A stretch of DNA of 64,000 nucleotides from Cyanoderma ruficeps (GCA_008694505.1 VZDJ01007755.1:15728599-15792598); one strand, 5' to 3'; counted from the stretch's first letter, positions 33,703 through 48,712 are shown. Program-made: numbers and translations. Notes: generated by a model not told the origin, from the letters alone.

Positions 33703-36700
33703 TGTTCAGGCAGCCCGAGTTGTCATAGATTTAATTCAGGTGCACTGATAGTCCGCAGAATAAATTACATCAAATATCTAGGGCTACTGAGGGAAAGTAG
33801 CTGCCATTTTTTCATGTTTTTATACATGAAAAAAATACAAAATTACAAAAAAAAAAAAGGTAAAGATTTTCCCATTCTTTAGAAGCAAAAAAAGGTCGAT
33901 TTTTATCTGTCAAGGTTTCCTTCTTGATTTTTATGTGATTTTAAATGGATTATGCAGACTTCATTCCAGGCATGCAATAATTATTCTGCCGATGAACAAC
34001 TTACAGCCAGGGCATTTAATCAGGAACTTTTCACATGCACTCATTTTCAAATTCATAAATAAATAATCTCAGAAGCAGCAGAACTCAGTATTAGTAGCTG
34101 AAATACACTTGCATATTTCTGAAGTTCACAGTCCCGTTGCCTGAGGAAAGAGCAAGACAGTGTGAAACATTATAAAGTGGCTGAGAAATACTGAATTGGT
34201 TGGAAGAGCTGCCTCTTCCCCTTCGGTACCAGCGCTTGCTGTGACAGCACCCGGCAGAGCTTGGCTTTGGTACCAGGGTGGCATTAAAATGTGACTGCCA
34301 CAAAGGTGACCAGCTTGATACATGGACTTAGGTTGTGGGGATTTTTTTCTCAGGACATGAAAGAAAAGAGGAACCCTTAACTGAAGCAAGCTGAAAAGAA
34401 GATGCCGTGGTACATAGTTTAGGCCAGCTTGGAAGAAAGAACGTGGCTAAAAGTCATGTGGTGTGAGAGGCCCCCTTTTGTATTCACTTACCACAATCTA
34501 CATAATGACTAGTTAAATCCTCATGGGGGAAACAAACACGTAGATTTTTTTTTTCTTCTGACAGCTGAAGTGAAATTTTATTGATTTGACAGCTTTTCAA
34601 ATGAATCACATACAGATCTAGAATGCAAGATTTCCGTGACAGAAACTACAGTTTGAAGGAAACTCAGACAACTCCATCAATAGCAACTGATAGAGCTGAA
34701 TATCCAGAGGGAATGTATAAAATGATAAAAAGCTTTGGGGGGGAGGAGGTGGAGGCTGGGTCAGAAGATTGCAAGACTACCTGTAAAGAACATGTGATAA
34801 ATGTAGATTTCAAAATTACTCTAAATTTGATTGTGCACAGAAGTCAGCTGAAACAAAGATTTAGAGCATTTCTAAAATTTAAAAATTTTATTTCAGCAAC
34901 AAGTATTTGTTTGTTTGTTCAAAAGGGAGAAGTGGAGTGGAAGAGAGTGTGAAAATAAGTCCTGGGGGTGTCACTATGGACATTTGTAAGTTTTGCATGG
35001 TACTGTGGCAGGCCCAGCCAAGAAGAGGCAAGTGGAATGGAGATGATAGTTCCTACATGGAAGAGCTTACATTGACCAGCCAGGTTTGAGACTCCTTTTT
35101 CTTTGCTATTTGGCCTCATAATGTCTATAAATGCACAAACCAGCTACACTGTTACTATTATCAGAACAGTGCCATAATTTTCTCTTTGATCTACAATCCT
35201 CACTTCACGACTGTTCTAAGAGACGATGCTGAGGTGGAGCAGCAGGCGGAGTATCCGGCAGAGTTCTTCCTCCCTGGAGCGGGAGGTGTGTGACTGGAAA
35301 TCAGAGCCAGCTCCTCACTCTGCTCCCCAGGGCAGACAGTTTGGACAGACCTTGTGCATGAAAACAAATAACAGTTTTAGGAAGCTGAAAGTAGATCATG
35401 TCTCTTGGTTCATTAGCTCTAGCCCAGAGCTCTCTCAGATACTACTGCCTAAAAAGCCCTTCCACAAGCTCATCAAGTGCCATCTTCCAGTCTGGAAGGA
35501 TTTTTGACTTCATTGTTAAAGAGCTGATCCAGGACCCATTTTTGCTAAAACCCTTTGTGTGTGTGTGCTTAACTCCCTCCCAGCTTTAATTTTCTGAGCA
35601 TGAGCAAGTCAAAATCTTCCAGCCTTTTCTATTGCAAAGAGCTCCCATGCTCTTCATGCCATCATAGTACCAGTTCACAACGTATTTTTTAGGCTAAGTT
35701 CATCCTTCTTGAACTGGGATGACCCAAAATGTGTACAGTATTCCAGTTTAAAGCACTTCCATTATTTATAAGAATTTGTTAATAAATAGCAGTTTACCCA
35801 ACTGATAATTTGACGTGGGAGACAAGATATACTCTCAGGTCCCAAAGGCTCTTGAGTCATTTCTTGGTCTAAAAAACACAACCAAGAATATATAGGAAGA
35901 CCATTGGTGTGTAAATAATTACAACACCCTCACTGCTGGGTGTTTGAGTTTGCATTTTTGGTTAGGCTGACTGCTCATTGAAAAGGGAATATATGGGCTT
36001 ATTTCTGGAGAGGTAATGTATTCAATGGCAGTTCTCTACTCATGGATACATTTCCTTGATCTCATTTTAGTTTAACCTGTGAACAAATGAGTTTTCTATA
36101 ATGATCATGTTTGATTATCTGTCAATATATGTATTGGATAGTTTGTTCAACTGTATGCTGACAATGGAAAACTATTAATTATGTCCACATTTTTTGGATA
36201 ATATTAATTAGCCTTCATGGCGACTTAAGACCTTCCCTTCAGCAGTGACACCATCCCAAAGGTATTATTAACTTACAAATTATAACAAAGAAACACTGTC
36301 CATCTAGTGTGTGGTCTCTGAGCAGGGACCCAGACAACAAACTATTTCAAGCTTACTTGCTTATGATATAAATAATGATGCTTTTACCCTTCTGTTGCTT
36401 TTTCTTGTGTATTCTCTTCTTGTTTTCTCTCCTGGCATTTTAAGATGATTGGGGCACAACAAATGACATCAGCAAGTAATTTGGCCCAACAGGTGTGTAA
36501 CTGTAGACCGAAACTGTCAGTACTGGGACACAACAGCCACACTATTCATCTCTCATTTTATGTAGCACATTTTGTGCTATCTGCATTTTGGTTTAGTCTG
36601 ATTCAAAGCACCAAAAGTACTAAGATCTGGTATAACCCACACTTTCCTCTTTTCAATCAAGTCCCTTTTTCTCTAAAAATATGCAGTTGGACATTTTTAT

Positions 36701-37370
36701 ATTTTTTGCCAAACATTTTGTTATTTTGGGCTATGTGTTTTTCACAAGTAAATGATTTGGGTTACACTGGGCATCTCCTTCTTCCTTCTTGAAATACTGT
36801 GGAAGCTTGTTGACATTTTGGAGCAAAGTAGCAGAGAGGGTTGCTCAGCAGTAGCTTATTCCACAGAATTCGCTTAATTTACTTGAAATCTTCCCATGAA
36901 TTTGTTCACCTAATTGGTAACGTGAATCTATCTTATTAGACATTTGCTTTTTGCCATTAGGTATGGAACACTTTTGACAGCCACTGTCGCACAGGGTAAT
37001 GTTTGTATATGGAGGCCTAGCAATTGCATATCATCCTCTACCCAAGAGAAACAAAAAATGATGATTCCTGATGCACACAGATGCTTTTTATCTTCAGGGA
37101 AATACCAAGCAACTCTCTTCGCACCAGCCTCTGATGCTGTTAATGTTCATAATTACTATATGTTTTCATAATAGCATATTAAGTTTTTTCTTCTTTATTA
37201 GCATTTTCATTAGCCTTTGTTTACTTCCTAAAATGAACCCAAGTTCATTTTAGTTTGCTTCCTTGCTTTCTTAACTTTTTCTCATACTAATAATTACCAA
37301 CAAGTTGCTTTAGTTTAGGCTGGAACATTAACAAACTTAAGCTTAGTTCTCTTTAAGGCCTGTTTAAACA

Positions 37371-38117
37371 GGTCCTGCACTTGGCTCTCAACAGCCCCAT
37401 TACACAATTGCTACAGGTTGGGGGAAGGGTGGCTGGAATGTTGGCAGCCAAAAAGGATCTGGGGGTGCTGGTAAACAGCTGGTTGAACATGAGCCAGCGT
37501 GTGCTCAAGTGGCCAAAAAAGCCAGTGGCATCCTGGCCTGAATCAGCAACAGTGTGGCCAGCAGGACCAGGGCAGTGATTGTCCCTCTGTACTGGGCACT
37601 GGTGAGACCACCTTGAATCCTGTGTTCAGTTTTGGACCCCTAACTACAAGATATTAAGATGCTGGAGTGTGTCCAGAGCAGGCAGTGGAGCTGGTGGAGG
37701 GTTTGGAGTGCAAGTCTGATGAGGAGAGGCTGAGGGAGCTGGGGTTGTTTGGTCTGGAGAAAAAGAGGCTCAGCAGGGACCTTATCGCTCTCTACAGCCA
37801 CCTGAAAGGAGGCTGTAGCAATTGAGAGGCAGTCTCTTCTCCCATGTAGAAGTCACAAGGGAAGAAGAAGTCATCTCAGGTTGTGCCAGGGGAGATTTAG
37901 ATTGGGTATTAGAAAAGATTTCTTCTAAGGAAGGTTTGTTGAGCATTGGAACTGGTTGTCCAGGGAAGGGTTGAGTCATCACCCCTACAGGTACTTAAAA
38001 AACATGTAGATATAGCACTTGGGGACATAGTTCAGAGGTGAAGTTGGCAGTGCTTGGTTAACAGTTGGACTTGATGATCTTAGAGGTCTTTTCCCAACCT
38101 AAACTATTCTATGATCC
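37371..38117 (+). mobile_element. CR1 LINE, 5'-truncated 3' end
   Basis: The sequence follows the bird CR1 3' region: GTCCTGCACTTGG at the start, the CTGGGGGTGCTGGT and AACATGAGCCAGCGTGTGCT stretches, GAGGAGAGGCTGAGGGAGCT, then TTGGACTTGATGATCTTAGA and a tail AACTATTCTATGATCC. It is truncated at its 5' end, as most CR1 copies are, and diverged with small indels. Any encoded open frame (for example 65 codons near 37381) is remnant non-coding sequence. No reverse transcriptase is left. Confidence 0.9.
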
Positions 38118-41100
38118 AAAGTGTTGGCTGAGTGGTACCACCTCTCTGTGAATCTAGAGGGACCAGAGGTTCAGAGGTCATGAAGTATGTGTGTCACTTG
38201 TCAGGGTCAGGCACCCAGCAAAAGGTAAAAGTTCCTGTGAAAACAAGGCAGGGTGATGCATGTCCAAAGTTTATATCTGCACAAACAGCTGCTTGGTCTC
38301 AGAAGACTTACCTGTTCGTGTCTAGATTTCATGGTTTATAAAATGAAGACTAAAGAGTGAAAATAACCTCTTCGTTCTGAGGCATGTAAGTGTAGGATGA
38401 ATTTAGATCATTTTCTTGGCATCATCAAGGCATATCCAGTGGTGTATCAGATGTGCCACACACACACCTTGTGAAAGCCTCAAGAGTTAATGCAAACCCA
38501 GGAGATTATGTATGAAAGCAGTGGGAACATTCAGAAAGACAATGTTTCAGCCTATCAGTCTTGATAAAGGCCACATTGGGTAAAAATGTCAGCTTTATGT
38601 GTGTTCCAGCCACTCTCAATCAATCTACTTTCGTATGTAGGTTACTGAGTGTGTCTTCCCCAAAGCCTTGAAGGCTTTAAATCTTGTGCCCGGAGTGATG
38701 CCATTATTTTCATGATATTATCTTTGTTGCAAGGAGAATAGCATTCACCTTAAATCTTTGAGGCACTGAGAACATTTCCAAGGGATGCCTTTCACTTTCT
38801 GCAGAACCCTGCTGCTTCCATCTCTATCAAAGTCTGTGACAGTTCTCCTGAGGATTTGCTTCTGCCGAAACACAGGTGTTAATTCTCAGCAACTCTGCAT
38901 GTCCAACCTGCTGTGAAAATTACAGAAACTCAGAGCTGTTCTAATTTCTTCTGTGCTTCCCACTGCCTCTGAGGGAGCAACTCTCCAGCATTGTCCCATT
39001 TCTTCTCCCTGTTTCCTCCTCTGATGTCTCTTGGACTTTACAAGGGAAATAGAAGTCATAGGGATGCGTGTCTACCAAAAGCAGGGAGTCTCTGAGTGCA
39101 ACAGCTACATCCTACTGTGAAGATCCACTGCCAAAAAAGCCCCTCAACCTAAGCAAAGATTCCCTAGAGTAGCAGTCTCAGGTCCATTTTCTTCATAGAA
39201 ATAATTGTTTAATCAGCTCAGGGGAGTGTGAGTAAACATTGATGTTCAATTCTGAAAGGGTAAGATGGCAAATTCCTTATTGAACAACGTTTTAGCTATT
39301 CATGCAGATCTCTTATGCTTATCTGAAACACGGAGGAAGATTAGAGTGTTATAAACATTTCCCATTTCACTGGTTATATACTGGGATTTCACAGCTAAAA
39401 TTCTCCAGGCTAAGTCCATATTTTAATAACACTAGCATATCAAAACAAATCAAGCTTTCTTTCCCAGGACCACAGGATGCCTGAAAGTCTAGATCCAAAC
39501 TCATAGTTCCAAGAAGCTTAAACGTGGCCACGTTATTGATTAAAAGTGGAGTTTTTCTCATATCACTCCCTAAGTCTGGTGGCTGCTTAGGTGCTATCTA
39601 AAGTACAGAATTATTTGAGTGGGAAGCTATTGTATCAGGGTTGTAGAGAGCATTATCTGTCATACTTGAAGCAAGTCCATTGACACTTGAGGATTTCAGG
39701 CCATTCCAAATTTATATTGTTCAAATGAAGGACTCTCTGCTAATTTTTTGGTAGGGATATTCTGATCAGTCATATACCAGAATACATGCTGATGCTTTCA
39801 ACGCCCACACCCTTCCCATTCCCTAGAGTCTCCACCTTTATTTCACTTCTAAACCATCAATTTTCCTGCTGCTAGTCCTTTCTTTCATCCTATTTTCCTT
39901 CAAAATTCTTTTTCTTTCCCTTTTTCTTTTTTTTCTTAACCTATTAAAACAGAAATTGAACGAACATGACATTCACGTCTGCTGTGGGATGTATTGGTCC
40001 ACATCCCTTCCCAATACTGGATCTGGATTGTTTTCATAGATTTATGGCATTGACCCTATTCCACTGTGTGGGCAATTTAGCACAGTAAGGCATGATGTTC
40101 AAGTTTCCCTTTATGATTATAGATAATTATTACTCATGATTAAGAATATTGAAATTTCCAGAACATTCTTTCTTACTAAGATCTCGATCCAAAGAACACT
40201 GAAGCTAGAGGAAGGACTTCTGCTGATGTGAAAGATCCTTACTTTAGATCTGGATACTGTGGTTGATATTGTCCAAAATGAGGACTCAACACTTGGGAAG
40301 TTAATGTGTACTGAATCAAACCTTTGGAGGATGAGTCATCATTATACTCAGCTCTGCTCAGTGACATTTAATAATAGTGTTACAGATTTCCCAAAGTAGC
40401 CTTTTATATCTGCAAAGAAAAAAAAGTAAAGAAGCAAATACTGAACCAGCTTGTTGTATAATGAAGAGGGTAGAAATTGCACAGCTTTTACCACTCTGAT
40501 TCTTTTATCTCCTTTCAATTTAACATTCAGAGTTGGTGCTTTTGAAATAGAAAGAAGTTTTCTTAAGGGATAAGAACACTGCAGGGCTTGGAATTACACA
40601 AGTGGATAAGAATACTGAGAAGGCTGCATACATCTCCCAGACAAACACTTCCAAGTAACCACCACTGGTAACCGAACATAGTCCCCCAGCCCATCTCTCA
40701 CATGTGAATGTGGTTTCCAGAAGGTACTGGCTCATACAGCACTGTTGCAATAAAAATATTTATTTATAGACATCTAATAGTTTCTCTGCCACAGTTGCAA
40801 ATTCTGACTTCATTCTTGTGCCTCACTAGGGTATTATTTGCTTGTGAAGGCAGTACAGAAATACAAGGTAAAACAACCCATTAAATACAAAAAAAGTCTA
40901 TTGGATTTCATCACTTGGTGTGCACTATCTTGTGGCTTTCCAAAGGATGATGTAAGGCATCAAACCACAGTTGTTTTATATATCCTGCAAGTTCTGGGAT
41001 TTCAGATGGTCTGGTAGGTGCAAACTTCTCCCAAAACCATGACCTGCTGTCGGAAGATAAGTTTTGCTGAATTCCCTGAAGTCAGCTCCACTGGGAGATG

Positions 41101-41331
41101 GAGCTCATTTGGCATTTTGTGGGTTTTGTTTTGGCTGTTGCGAACAGAAGTCTCTCTGCCTGATCAAGCTCTGAGAAAAAAAGACTTGGGAAAGGCTCCC
41201 AGATATTTTCTATATGAAAGAGCTCAAAAGTCAGGGTTTTTGGGTTTGTTTTTGTGGAGTTTTTTTGGTGGGCTTTTTGTTTTGTTTTGTCAATGCCAGC
41301 ACAGGGAAAAAGAAATTAGGTGGATGGGCAC

Positions 41332-42026
41332 TGTCATGGGTTGACACTGGACAAATGCCAGTGCACCCATGAGTATATAGTTTTTAATAAACTACTGTGA
41401 GATGTAGCCGGAACAGAGCAGAAGCAGGCCTATCACTTAGAATAGAAAAAAAACATTTATTAAACTACTTGACAATAGACAACAAACACAAGAAAAGAAC
41501 CCAATCACCCAAAGACAGAATAAGAAACCTCTCACAACACTTTTCCTCCTCCCCCCAATTTCCATCCTTTACAATGCTCAACAGTTGACACCAGCACATA
41601 CCCTCATATCTACTTGCTTAAACCTTCCACAACCCGGGGTACCTAACAAACCATTATCCTTTAAAAAAAACAANNNNNNACAGGGACGGGGGACGGAAGG
41701 CACCCAAGGGTCTCCACCCCTCCATCCTGACCCAGCTCCTGTCCCGTTCCTACTCTTTCCCCCCACTGGGGCCTGGGCCTACCTGGCTCCCCTCCCCCCG
41801 CCCAGCCTGCCACACTGAGCGGGGGAAGAGGAGTATGCTCCTCTGCCGAAGCAGAGCCAGAAAAAAGAGGAAGTGCGTCGGGAGCCCTCGCTTTTAACCC
41901 CTTGTGTCCTCAGAGGCGTGTCCAAACTCTCAGTGGCCACCGCAGATGCCAATATCCAACCTGGCCACTGATTGGTTTGACCTGGGTTTCCTTAAAAAAA
42001 CTTCACTTCCACCTCAAACCACGACA
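41332..42026 (-). mobile_element. Solo LTR, endogenous retrovirus, 4-bp target duplication
   Basis: The element has termini TGTCATGGGTTGA and TCAAACCACGACA, which are near-perfect inverted ends, and is flanked by GCAC on both sides (41328-41331 and 42027-42030). A 4-bp duplication suggests a class I (ERV1, gammaretrovirus-like) element. Read on the minus strand it starts TGTCGTGGTTTGA, has CCAAT in a CCAATCAGTGG context, a TATA-like GGTTAAAAGC, and later AATAAA before its end, so the minus strand is the transcription direction. A 6-base N gap (41674-41679) interrupts it. No internal genes are present: it is a solo LTR. Confidence 0.85.
41674..41679. other. Assembly gap (6 N)
   Basis: Six undetermined bases inside the solo LTR, next to a poly-A run and a G/C-rich tract. 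The true gap length is unknown. Confidence 0.99.
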
Positions 42027-45000
42027 GCACAGTGTGGGGAGAGATGTTTTGTAGTGCTGGAGTCAGAGCAACTCCACACTCTACAACAGCAGTAAGACAA
42101 AAATCCACAATGAAGCACAGTCTAACAAGTTCATGTGAGACTGACTACATCACTACAGACAGAGTGATCACCAGACCACTGTAAATACATTGATGACTGT
42201 AAACAAACAATAGGAGTCTTAAAGATAGGATGGGCTAGCTGAAATGCGAGGTTTAAAATGGAAGTATCCCTACAGTCACACCTATTATTTTGAGGAACAA
42301 AGATGATCAGTGACCCAATGTAATGCTATGAAAGAAAGGAAACTCAGTCAACAAGTTCATTCTGTTTTTAAAGTACTAGGGAATATAAGATTAAATAATC
42401 ACCTTAGAAATCATTTGTGACGGTGGCTTGGAATTCCACTCACATTAAGCAGTGCAGATCTTTAGTCCCACTGAGGAAGGGAGATACAGCTGGGAAAGCA
42501 CACAATGATCAGATGCTCTCCCACATGCTGCATCTCTGTGTCAGCTGTAACACAAGGGCTGTTTTTCAGACACTTGGGTTAGCTAGTCTGACCATTTGCA
42601 AGAAGAGATGTAAATTGTAATTTTACTTGTTTGTAAGCAGGATTTTAAGAGAAGGTTCAAGATGCAACTGTGACCCTATAACAGTGACTATAATGCATTC
42701 AAATTCAGTGTCTTTTCGTTTCAGAAGGAAAAAATTCCAAAGATCAGACTAAGTAACACTTGATTTTTAAAAGCAGAGCTACAGAAACATCAGCAAATAT
42801 TTTAAAGAAAAATAAGGAGGGCTTCTGTAATATAAAATGTGCTTTAGCTGTTGTGAAAGACGTTTAAGGACTACACATCAGAGGGTCAGGTTAAAGATAT
42901 ATTACTCCAAAAGATTCAAACATGCCAGTATGGATAAATGTTAGAATAAAGGAGGCTATTACAAGTAAAAAGGCATTTTTTTTAAAAAAGGGAATTCATG
43001 CATAAGTGAAGAAACAGGTAAGAATATGAACATTTAAATTTATAATATTCATCTAAATTTTATATATATGCATGCTAGGATCTACTAATGAAAGCAAGAA
43101 AGACTGAGAAGCATCTGCCTCTAGAAAGAGGCAAAAAAGAAAGCAAGGGAAGAAAAGCAAAAAATCCTCCAAGAAAGTTGGTGGGATCAAAACTCATCAA
43201 AGGGAAACACATTGCAAAATCTACCCAACTTATTTGTATTAGTATGCACATCAGAAGCTAGGAAGTTTTCACACCTCACACATGGGGAATGAGCTTGAAA
43301 AATGTATTACAAAAAAAGTGTCAGCGAAGATGTTTCAGGGAAAATTAGTAATTCAAATCATAACAAATCAGGAAACAGAATGTTTTTTTAACCCAAAAGC
43401 TCTGAAGGAACTCAAATATGAAGCTGATCACCACCAAATTTAGCTTGAATCTTAGTTTATCTGACAGTCCTGTTTCGTGACACAGAGCTGAAAAATGGGA
43501 GTCATAACACAGTCTTTAGGAAAGCCTTGCGAGGGCGATTTCCAAAATCTACAGACCAGTAAGCCTTACTCTGGCACCAGGGAAATGCCTAAAGCCAGAG
43601 CAAAGAGTGGAATTGACAGACACAGGGCTAAGCTGATTTTGGAAAAAGTCAGCACCTGTTAGTCTTCCTGAATCTATTTTGCAGAAGTCAACAAGCGCAT
43701 CTGTAAGTGGTGTTCGGTTCACTTAGTAGGGTTTATTCATGCCTACGAAGCATGCTCAGACTTCCAGCTCACAAGCCCACTAGGTTTGGATGGAAGATGG
43801 ATGTATTTTCTGCTTTTGTAAGACATCACATAAGGATTTCCCAAGGCTCTCGATATCCCTGTCCCCACCAAAGCAAATTGGAGTCTTGGTAGAAGCAGGA
43901 TGAGGCTGGGAGATTTTAAGCATTTTTCTGTTCTGTTTATGCATTTGCAGTGGCACATCTTTCCTCCTTCATTTTTTATCTTTCTTGACTTCCTTCTAAT
44001 GAGTTATTTTTATTTGAATTCTCTTTTTCTATTGCTCATCACCCCAAGTGCCTCTGCAGGAGAGTGGGGCATACTGTGCCCTTTGTAAATTAAGTATTAA
44101 TTACATGATTAATTATTATTATGTGCAGTTCCCTGGAAGGTCTTACACAAAGACAGTTAAAATGCACAAATTCTCCAAGGTATGTCTGCAGAGTGATTAT
44201 GGACTTCACGCTTATACAAAGCTATTGATTTTTCTCATGTACTCTAGTCTATAATATCATATTCTGCTCCAAACAGACACCATTTTACTGTGTTCTTCCT
44301 CTTTAGGATCAAGTTTTGTGTAAAATTTTATGGAAAGTGTAAAAAAATGAAGATGCACAATTTCTCACGCATAGACAGAAATTTATTTCCTGGAAAAAAA
44401 CCTTTTCCCTTGGGAATTGGGGAAATTGCACTTAAACTTTGTTTTCATTTGTTGCCCTATATTGCCATTTTGCTTTCACACAACAATGCAATGACATTAA
44501 TGAAGTTTGCAGGCAGTGAAAGGATTTCCACTCGTTGGTGAACTCATAAGAAACAATGAAGGTATTTCTAAGCAAGATCTGCTTTGGCAGTGGTTACCCC
44601 GCAACAGCAGCTTGGGCCTATGGGAAACTTGCATCCTAATTTATTTCAGACGCACTTTTGACCCTTTTGGATTTTTGTGCCTCCAGTTTTCCTTGAGAAA
44701 CAGAAGAGCAGCAACCGCGTGTCAGAGGGTCAGTGCAGCCCTCCCTGGGCTCAGGGACATCCTGCACTCACCCCACTTCTGGGGGTTCACGGCACCCAGA
44801 GGAGCATCCCTCATAACATTTTCTTCCATTCAGTAAAGCTGTGAAGGCAGATGCTTCTGAAAACCCCAAAAGACAGAGATGAAGTGATTGTCATGGAAAT
44901 TTAGAGTGAAAAGGCTGGAGACCCTTCTCCATGGGCCTTCTCCAATATGGCAGTCCGTCCACAGTCCTGGAGACCACAGATATAGAAAAACGGGGCTTCC

Positions 45001-48000
45001 TGCACCTGGGAGGGTTTGCCTGCATCTTCCTTCTGAATGACTCAAGCACAGTTCTCATCCTTCTCCTCCTGCTCCTTCAAATAATGGTGGTGAGGGGGGG
45101 AAGACCTTAGTTAAAAGGTTCAATTTGAGAGAGAAATTCACATTCTCAGAAGTGCTGGAAATTTATCTAATCCTATCAAACCTCGCTGCTACTGTCATAA
45201 CAGATGTTCAGCAGCAATAATCAAAACAATACAGAAACACACAACATCCCCTCCCTAGGGAGAAGGATGTTCTGATTTGTAGATTAGATTTTTTTAAAAG
45301 AAAAATTGTCATCAATTTCTCTAAAAATGATCTTGTCAGACAACATGCAAGTAGAGAACAGTCTCCTCCCCATGCAAGAGTATGGATGCCACTTTCCCCA
45401 CTGACAATTAAGCCCCCATCCTAGAAGGATAAATCCATCTGCTTCTATATCTGTCTTTCAAACCATCTGACACTGAGCATTTTGCTAAACCACCTCAGTC
45501 CCATTTGTCAATTGGAGCCTTTTTGTGATTCATGTAGGCACATCAGGACCATATTAAAACCTTCTTCTGTCCCTCCTGTGGTCCAGGCTATGGACAAGTG
45601 ACAACAAGGTGATGGACAAGCACAACCTTGTTATTTTATTTTGTGTACACCTCCTTTTTTGAAAAAGCTTTTGTACAACCCTTGGTTGTGTAGTAACAAC
45701 CATTGATTAAGTCGATAATTTTATTGCAAATCATGTAACTAATCTTCTCCAGTTATTTATGTATGGTTACATGCAAAAAAATAAACTACCATATTAATAA
45801 CTATAGTGTGGTGAGAGCAGGACTGAGTCGCCCTAGTGGCCCAGGGGTCAGTATCCACCTCTGATCAGGTTCAGATGTAGATTTTGTACAGGTATTGACA
45901 CCTGAGCCATATAAGCCTAAAGACTATTTCTGTCATGAATACAAGGCTAGAGAAAGGGGGTATCTGTGCCTACATCTGCATTCCCACTGAGACAAGGTAG
46001 AAGGAGAGGGCCAAGGGTGCCCTTTCCTCCCGATAGATAGGTTAACCACTGCCAGGCATTAGCCAGTGCTGAAACGTGGTACAACAGGCAAGTAAGAGCA
46101 AACCTCTCTAAAATGATGCAATAGCACAATACGGCTGCCACCACAAAGTTTGCAAGTCCCTTTGGAAAAACACTGGTAGAGAGGAACCAAGTAAGCCACA
46201 CTTCAGGTCCTTGGCACACCAAATAACCATCACTTGGAGGAATTGTCTCCAGCTGACATACTTGTGCAATTGGGAACTAGAGGTCTGAACAGGAATTCAT
46301 GCAGGGAGCCAGAGCAAAAGCAAAACTTCTTCCTTCCAAGCAGCTTTGAGACGTTAATGTGAGTGCTGGTGGAGCACTCACCTTCAGTCCACAGCTCACT
46401 CTGTCCACCAGAGCCAGTGCAGGGAAGGAAGGTGGCAAGACATATGAGCACCAGGGCTCAAGTGTCAAGCCAGCTGCCCTCACTTGCCTTCATCCCTAGA
46501 TTTGAGGCACTCTCCCATTACACATCTTTAGGTAGCACATGGAGCCAAAACACCATCCCAAAATATGCAGGTGCACTGAACACAGTTGCCAGAGGCAGAA
46601 AGTGGCAGGAGAGGGAAGATACTTCAGGCATTGCAACGAGGGAGTGTGGTGTGCGCTAAGGGACAGCAGCAATACCTCCACTGCTCTTCCATGGGGCTGA
46701 GGAGACCATCCTCAGCTCCCAAAGCTGGCACTGAGACAGCCCAGAGCCTTGCCCCACCTCTGCCTCTCATGTCAGATGACCCCACCACACTGCAATGCCA
46801 CCCAGTAACTTGGCCATGTCCTGGCTCCTGCCACCACCCCAGCAGCACATCCAGGAACAGTCACAGCTAATGGTAAATAGAGGCCGTAAAGCAGGGATGT
46901 TCACGGACTCAAACTTTAAGTTCTGTCCCTAAAATGAATTGGAAGCATCTGGCTGTTTTGCTGTTGGTGGGTAATGATGCAGCCCCGTTGCAAGCCCAGA
47001 TGTGATTCTACATTCCTGCAGCTGTTCTGGTGGGAGTTTCAACACTCGAAACATCTGCTATTGGGAATCAGAGGCACGATACTTACATGATCTTTTAGGG
47101 CTGTTATTTTTGTGTGTTTGCAATTTTGTTTTTTCCTTTCCTTTGGAAAATAAATTCTATTTATGTAACATCACTTTCTGTTCGTCCAGTAGTGACCACT
47201 CCCCCCCCAGTGAGGGTATTCCCATGTAAGGTGGTTCTGCACTTCTGCGGCGTTATGCACAAAACACAGCAGATTCACGTGTCACAGATGAGGTTTATGG
47301 GGGCTGAAGCTGCAGAACACTATGGTCTGTCATGTAAATATGTATGTAGGGAGCTGCTAAAATCAAATCATTACTGTCTGCTGCATAAATATGTATCTAG
47401 ACCATCTTAATAATACAGAAATGTCCATCCATCAGGTAATTACATACTTAGCCTGTGGGAGAAAATGCTGTTTTGACACCCAGTAGTTACTTAAATCCAT
47501 TCAAAAAAAAAATAATCATCAAGGCAAAAGAGATGAGAAGCCCATACCGTGACTTTATAAGGACAATAAATGGAAGATGAAAGCTTTCAGGAAAAAGTGA
47601 ATTCTGAGCTGTGGGGAGGTGGTGAAGCCTTATAATTCCCAGACTTATCTACTAAATTTTGTAGGGAAAAAAACTGCAGTCTGACTGGGACCTCTAAATA
47701 CCAGGATTAATCCTGAAGTGAAAGTTCATTATTATATTACTCAAACCCATTAGAAACAGATTTTCTAATGGAAATGCTGACTTTGCACAGTAACACAAGC
47801 AGCTGATATTATAATTTCTTATTTCCTGTTACCATGGACAGTTAATACACTGGAAAGAAACAGAGGACCTGGAAAATTTATATGAGAAACCATGTCATGC
47901 CATTTCTTACCATGCTGTTAATTACAGTTTGGTTCCCGCTGCGTGACTTGGCGCAGGTTTGCCAGCCCCCTGCATCTGGAAGTCATCCCTTGCCCTCCCG

Positions 48001-48712
48001 ATTCAGGAAGCTATTCCTACACCTTTTAGGTGCTGCAGAGGATGTGCTAACCCGCCAGGTCTTCTGTGTGCAATCATCGTGCCTCTGGTCCTCATGTTGT
48101 TGTAGAGAAGCAAGGGGCAGGTGGGCCATGGTGAGGGTCCCAGGGCCCGTGGGAGGGTCCATCTGCATGGAACTGGCAGGCAGCACAAAACCCAGGGTAG
48201 AGAGGGAAAAGCCAAAATAGGTGGTGAGAGAAGCTGGGGACAGCAAGGACAAGGAGGCAGGGGCAGCAAAATCATGTGGGCATGTGTCAAGGAATGAGAA
48301 AGTGGAAAGGTTGGTCAGAAAAGGAAGGAAGGCAGGCAGTCTGGAAAACTGCTGCCCTCAGAAACATTGCCTTATTCATGCACTGCACGGTGGGACTGTC
48401 TGGAGAAGAGCCACTTCTGGACAGGGTAAGGGCTCCTGGGACAAACCGGGAAGCCTTGAATTATCCGCCCCAGCATAGGGAAGCAATGAGGTAATGGAGC
48501 TGAATAGGGAGATAGAGGAGTGGAGGGAAAGGCACATCAAAGACATCAAGCAGAAATATTATCTTCTTTTGCAGTATGGGACAAAGCCCCCAGTTCACTT
48601 TTCCATGTTTTCTTTGGATTGTTTTCAAGCGAGGCACCCTGGGTTGCTTGCTACCTCTCGAGCAAAGAAACTCCAGCAAAGCAAGCCCGGCTCCTCACTT
48701 TGGCATCTCAGT

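Noticed and set aside
37381..37982. Open frames on both strands near 37.4-38.0 kb
   Set aside because: They fall in the CR1 3' region, which is non-coding in truncated copies.
38313..38350. Minus-strand segment with excellent acceptor and CAG|GTAAGT donor
   Set aside because: All three frames contain stops, so it cannot be a coding exon of this gene; with no other support it is left out.
46370..46450. Minus-strand donor AAG|GTGAGT with an open frame upstream
   Set aside because: The donor is good, but no nearby acceptor has a proper tract; kept out as likely chance.
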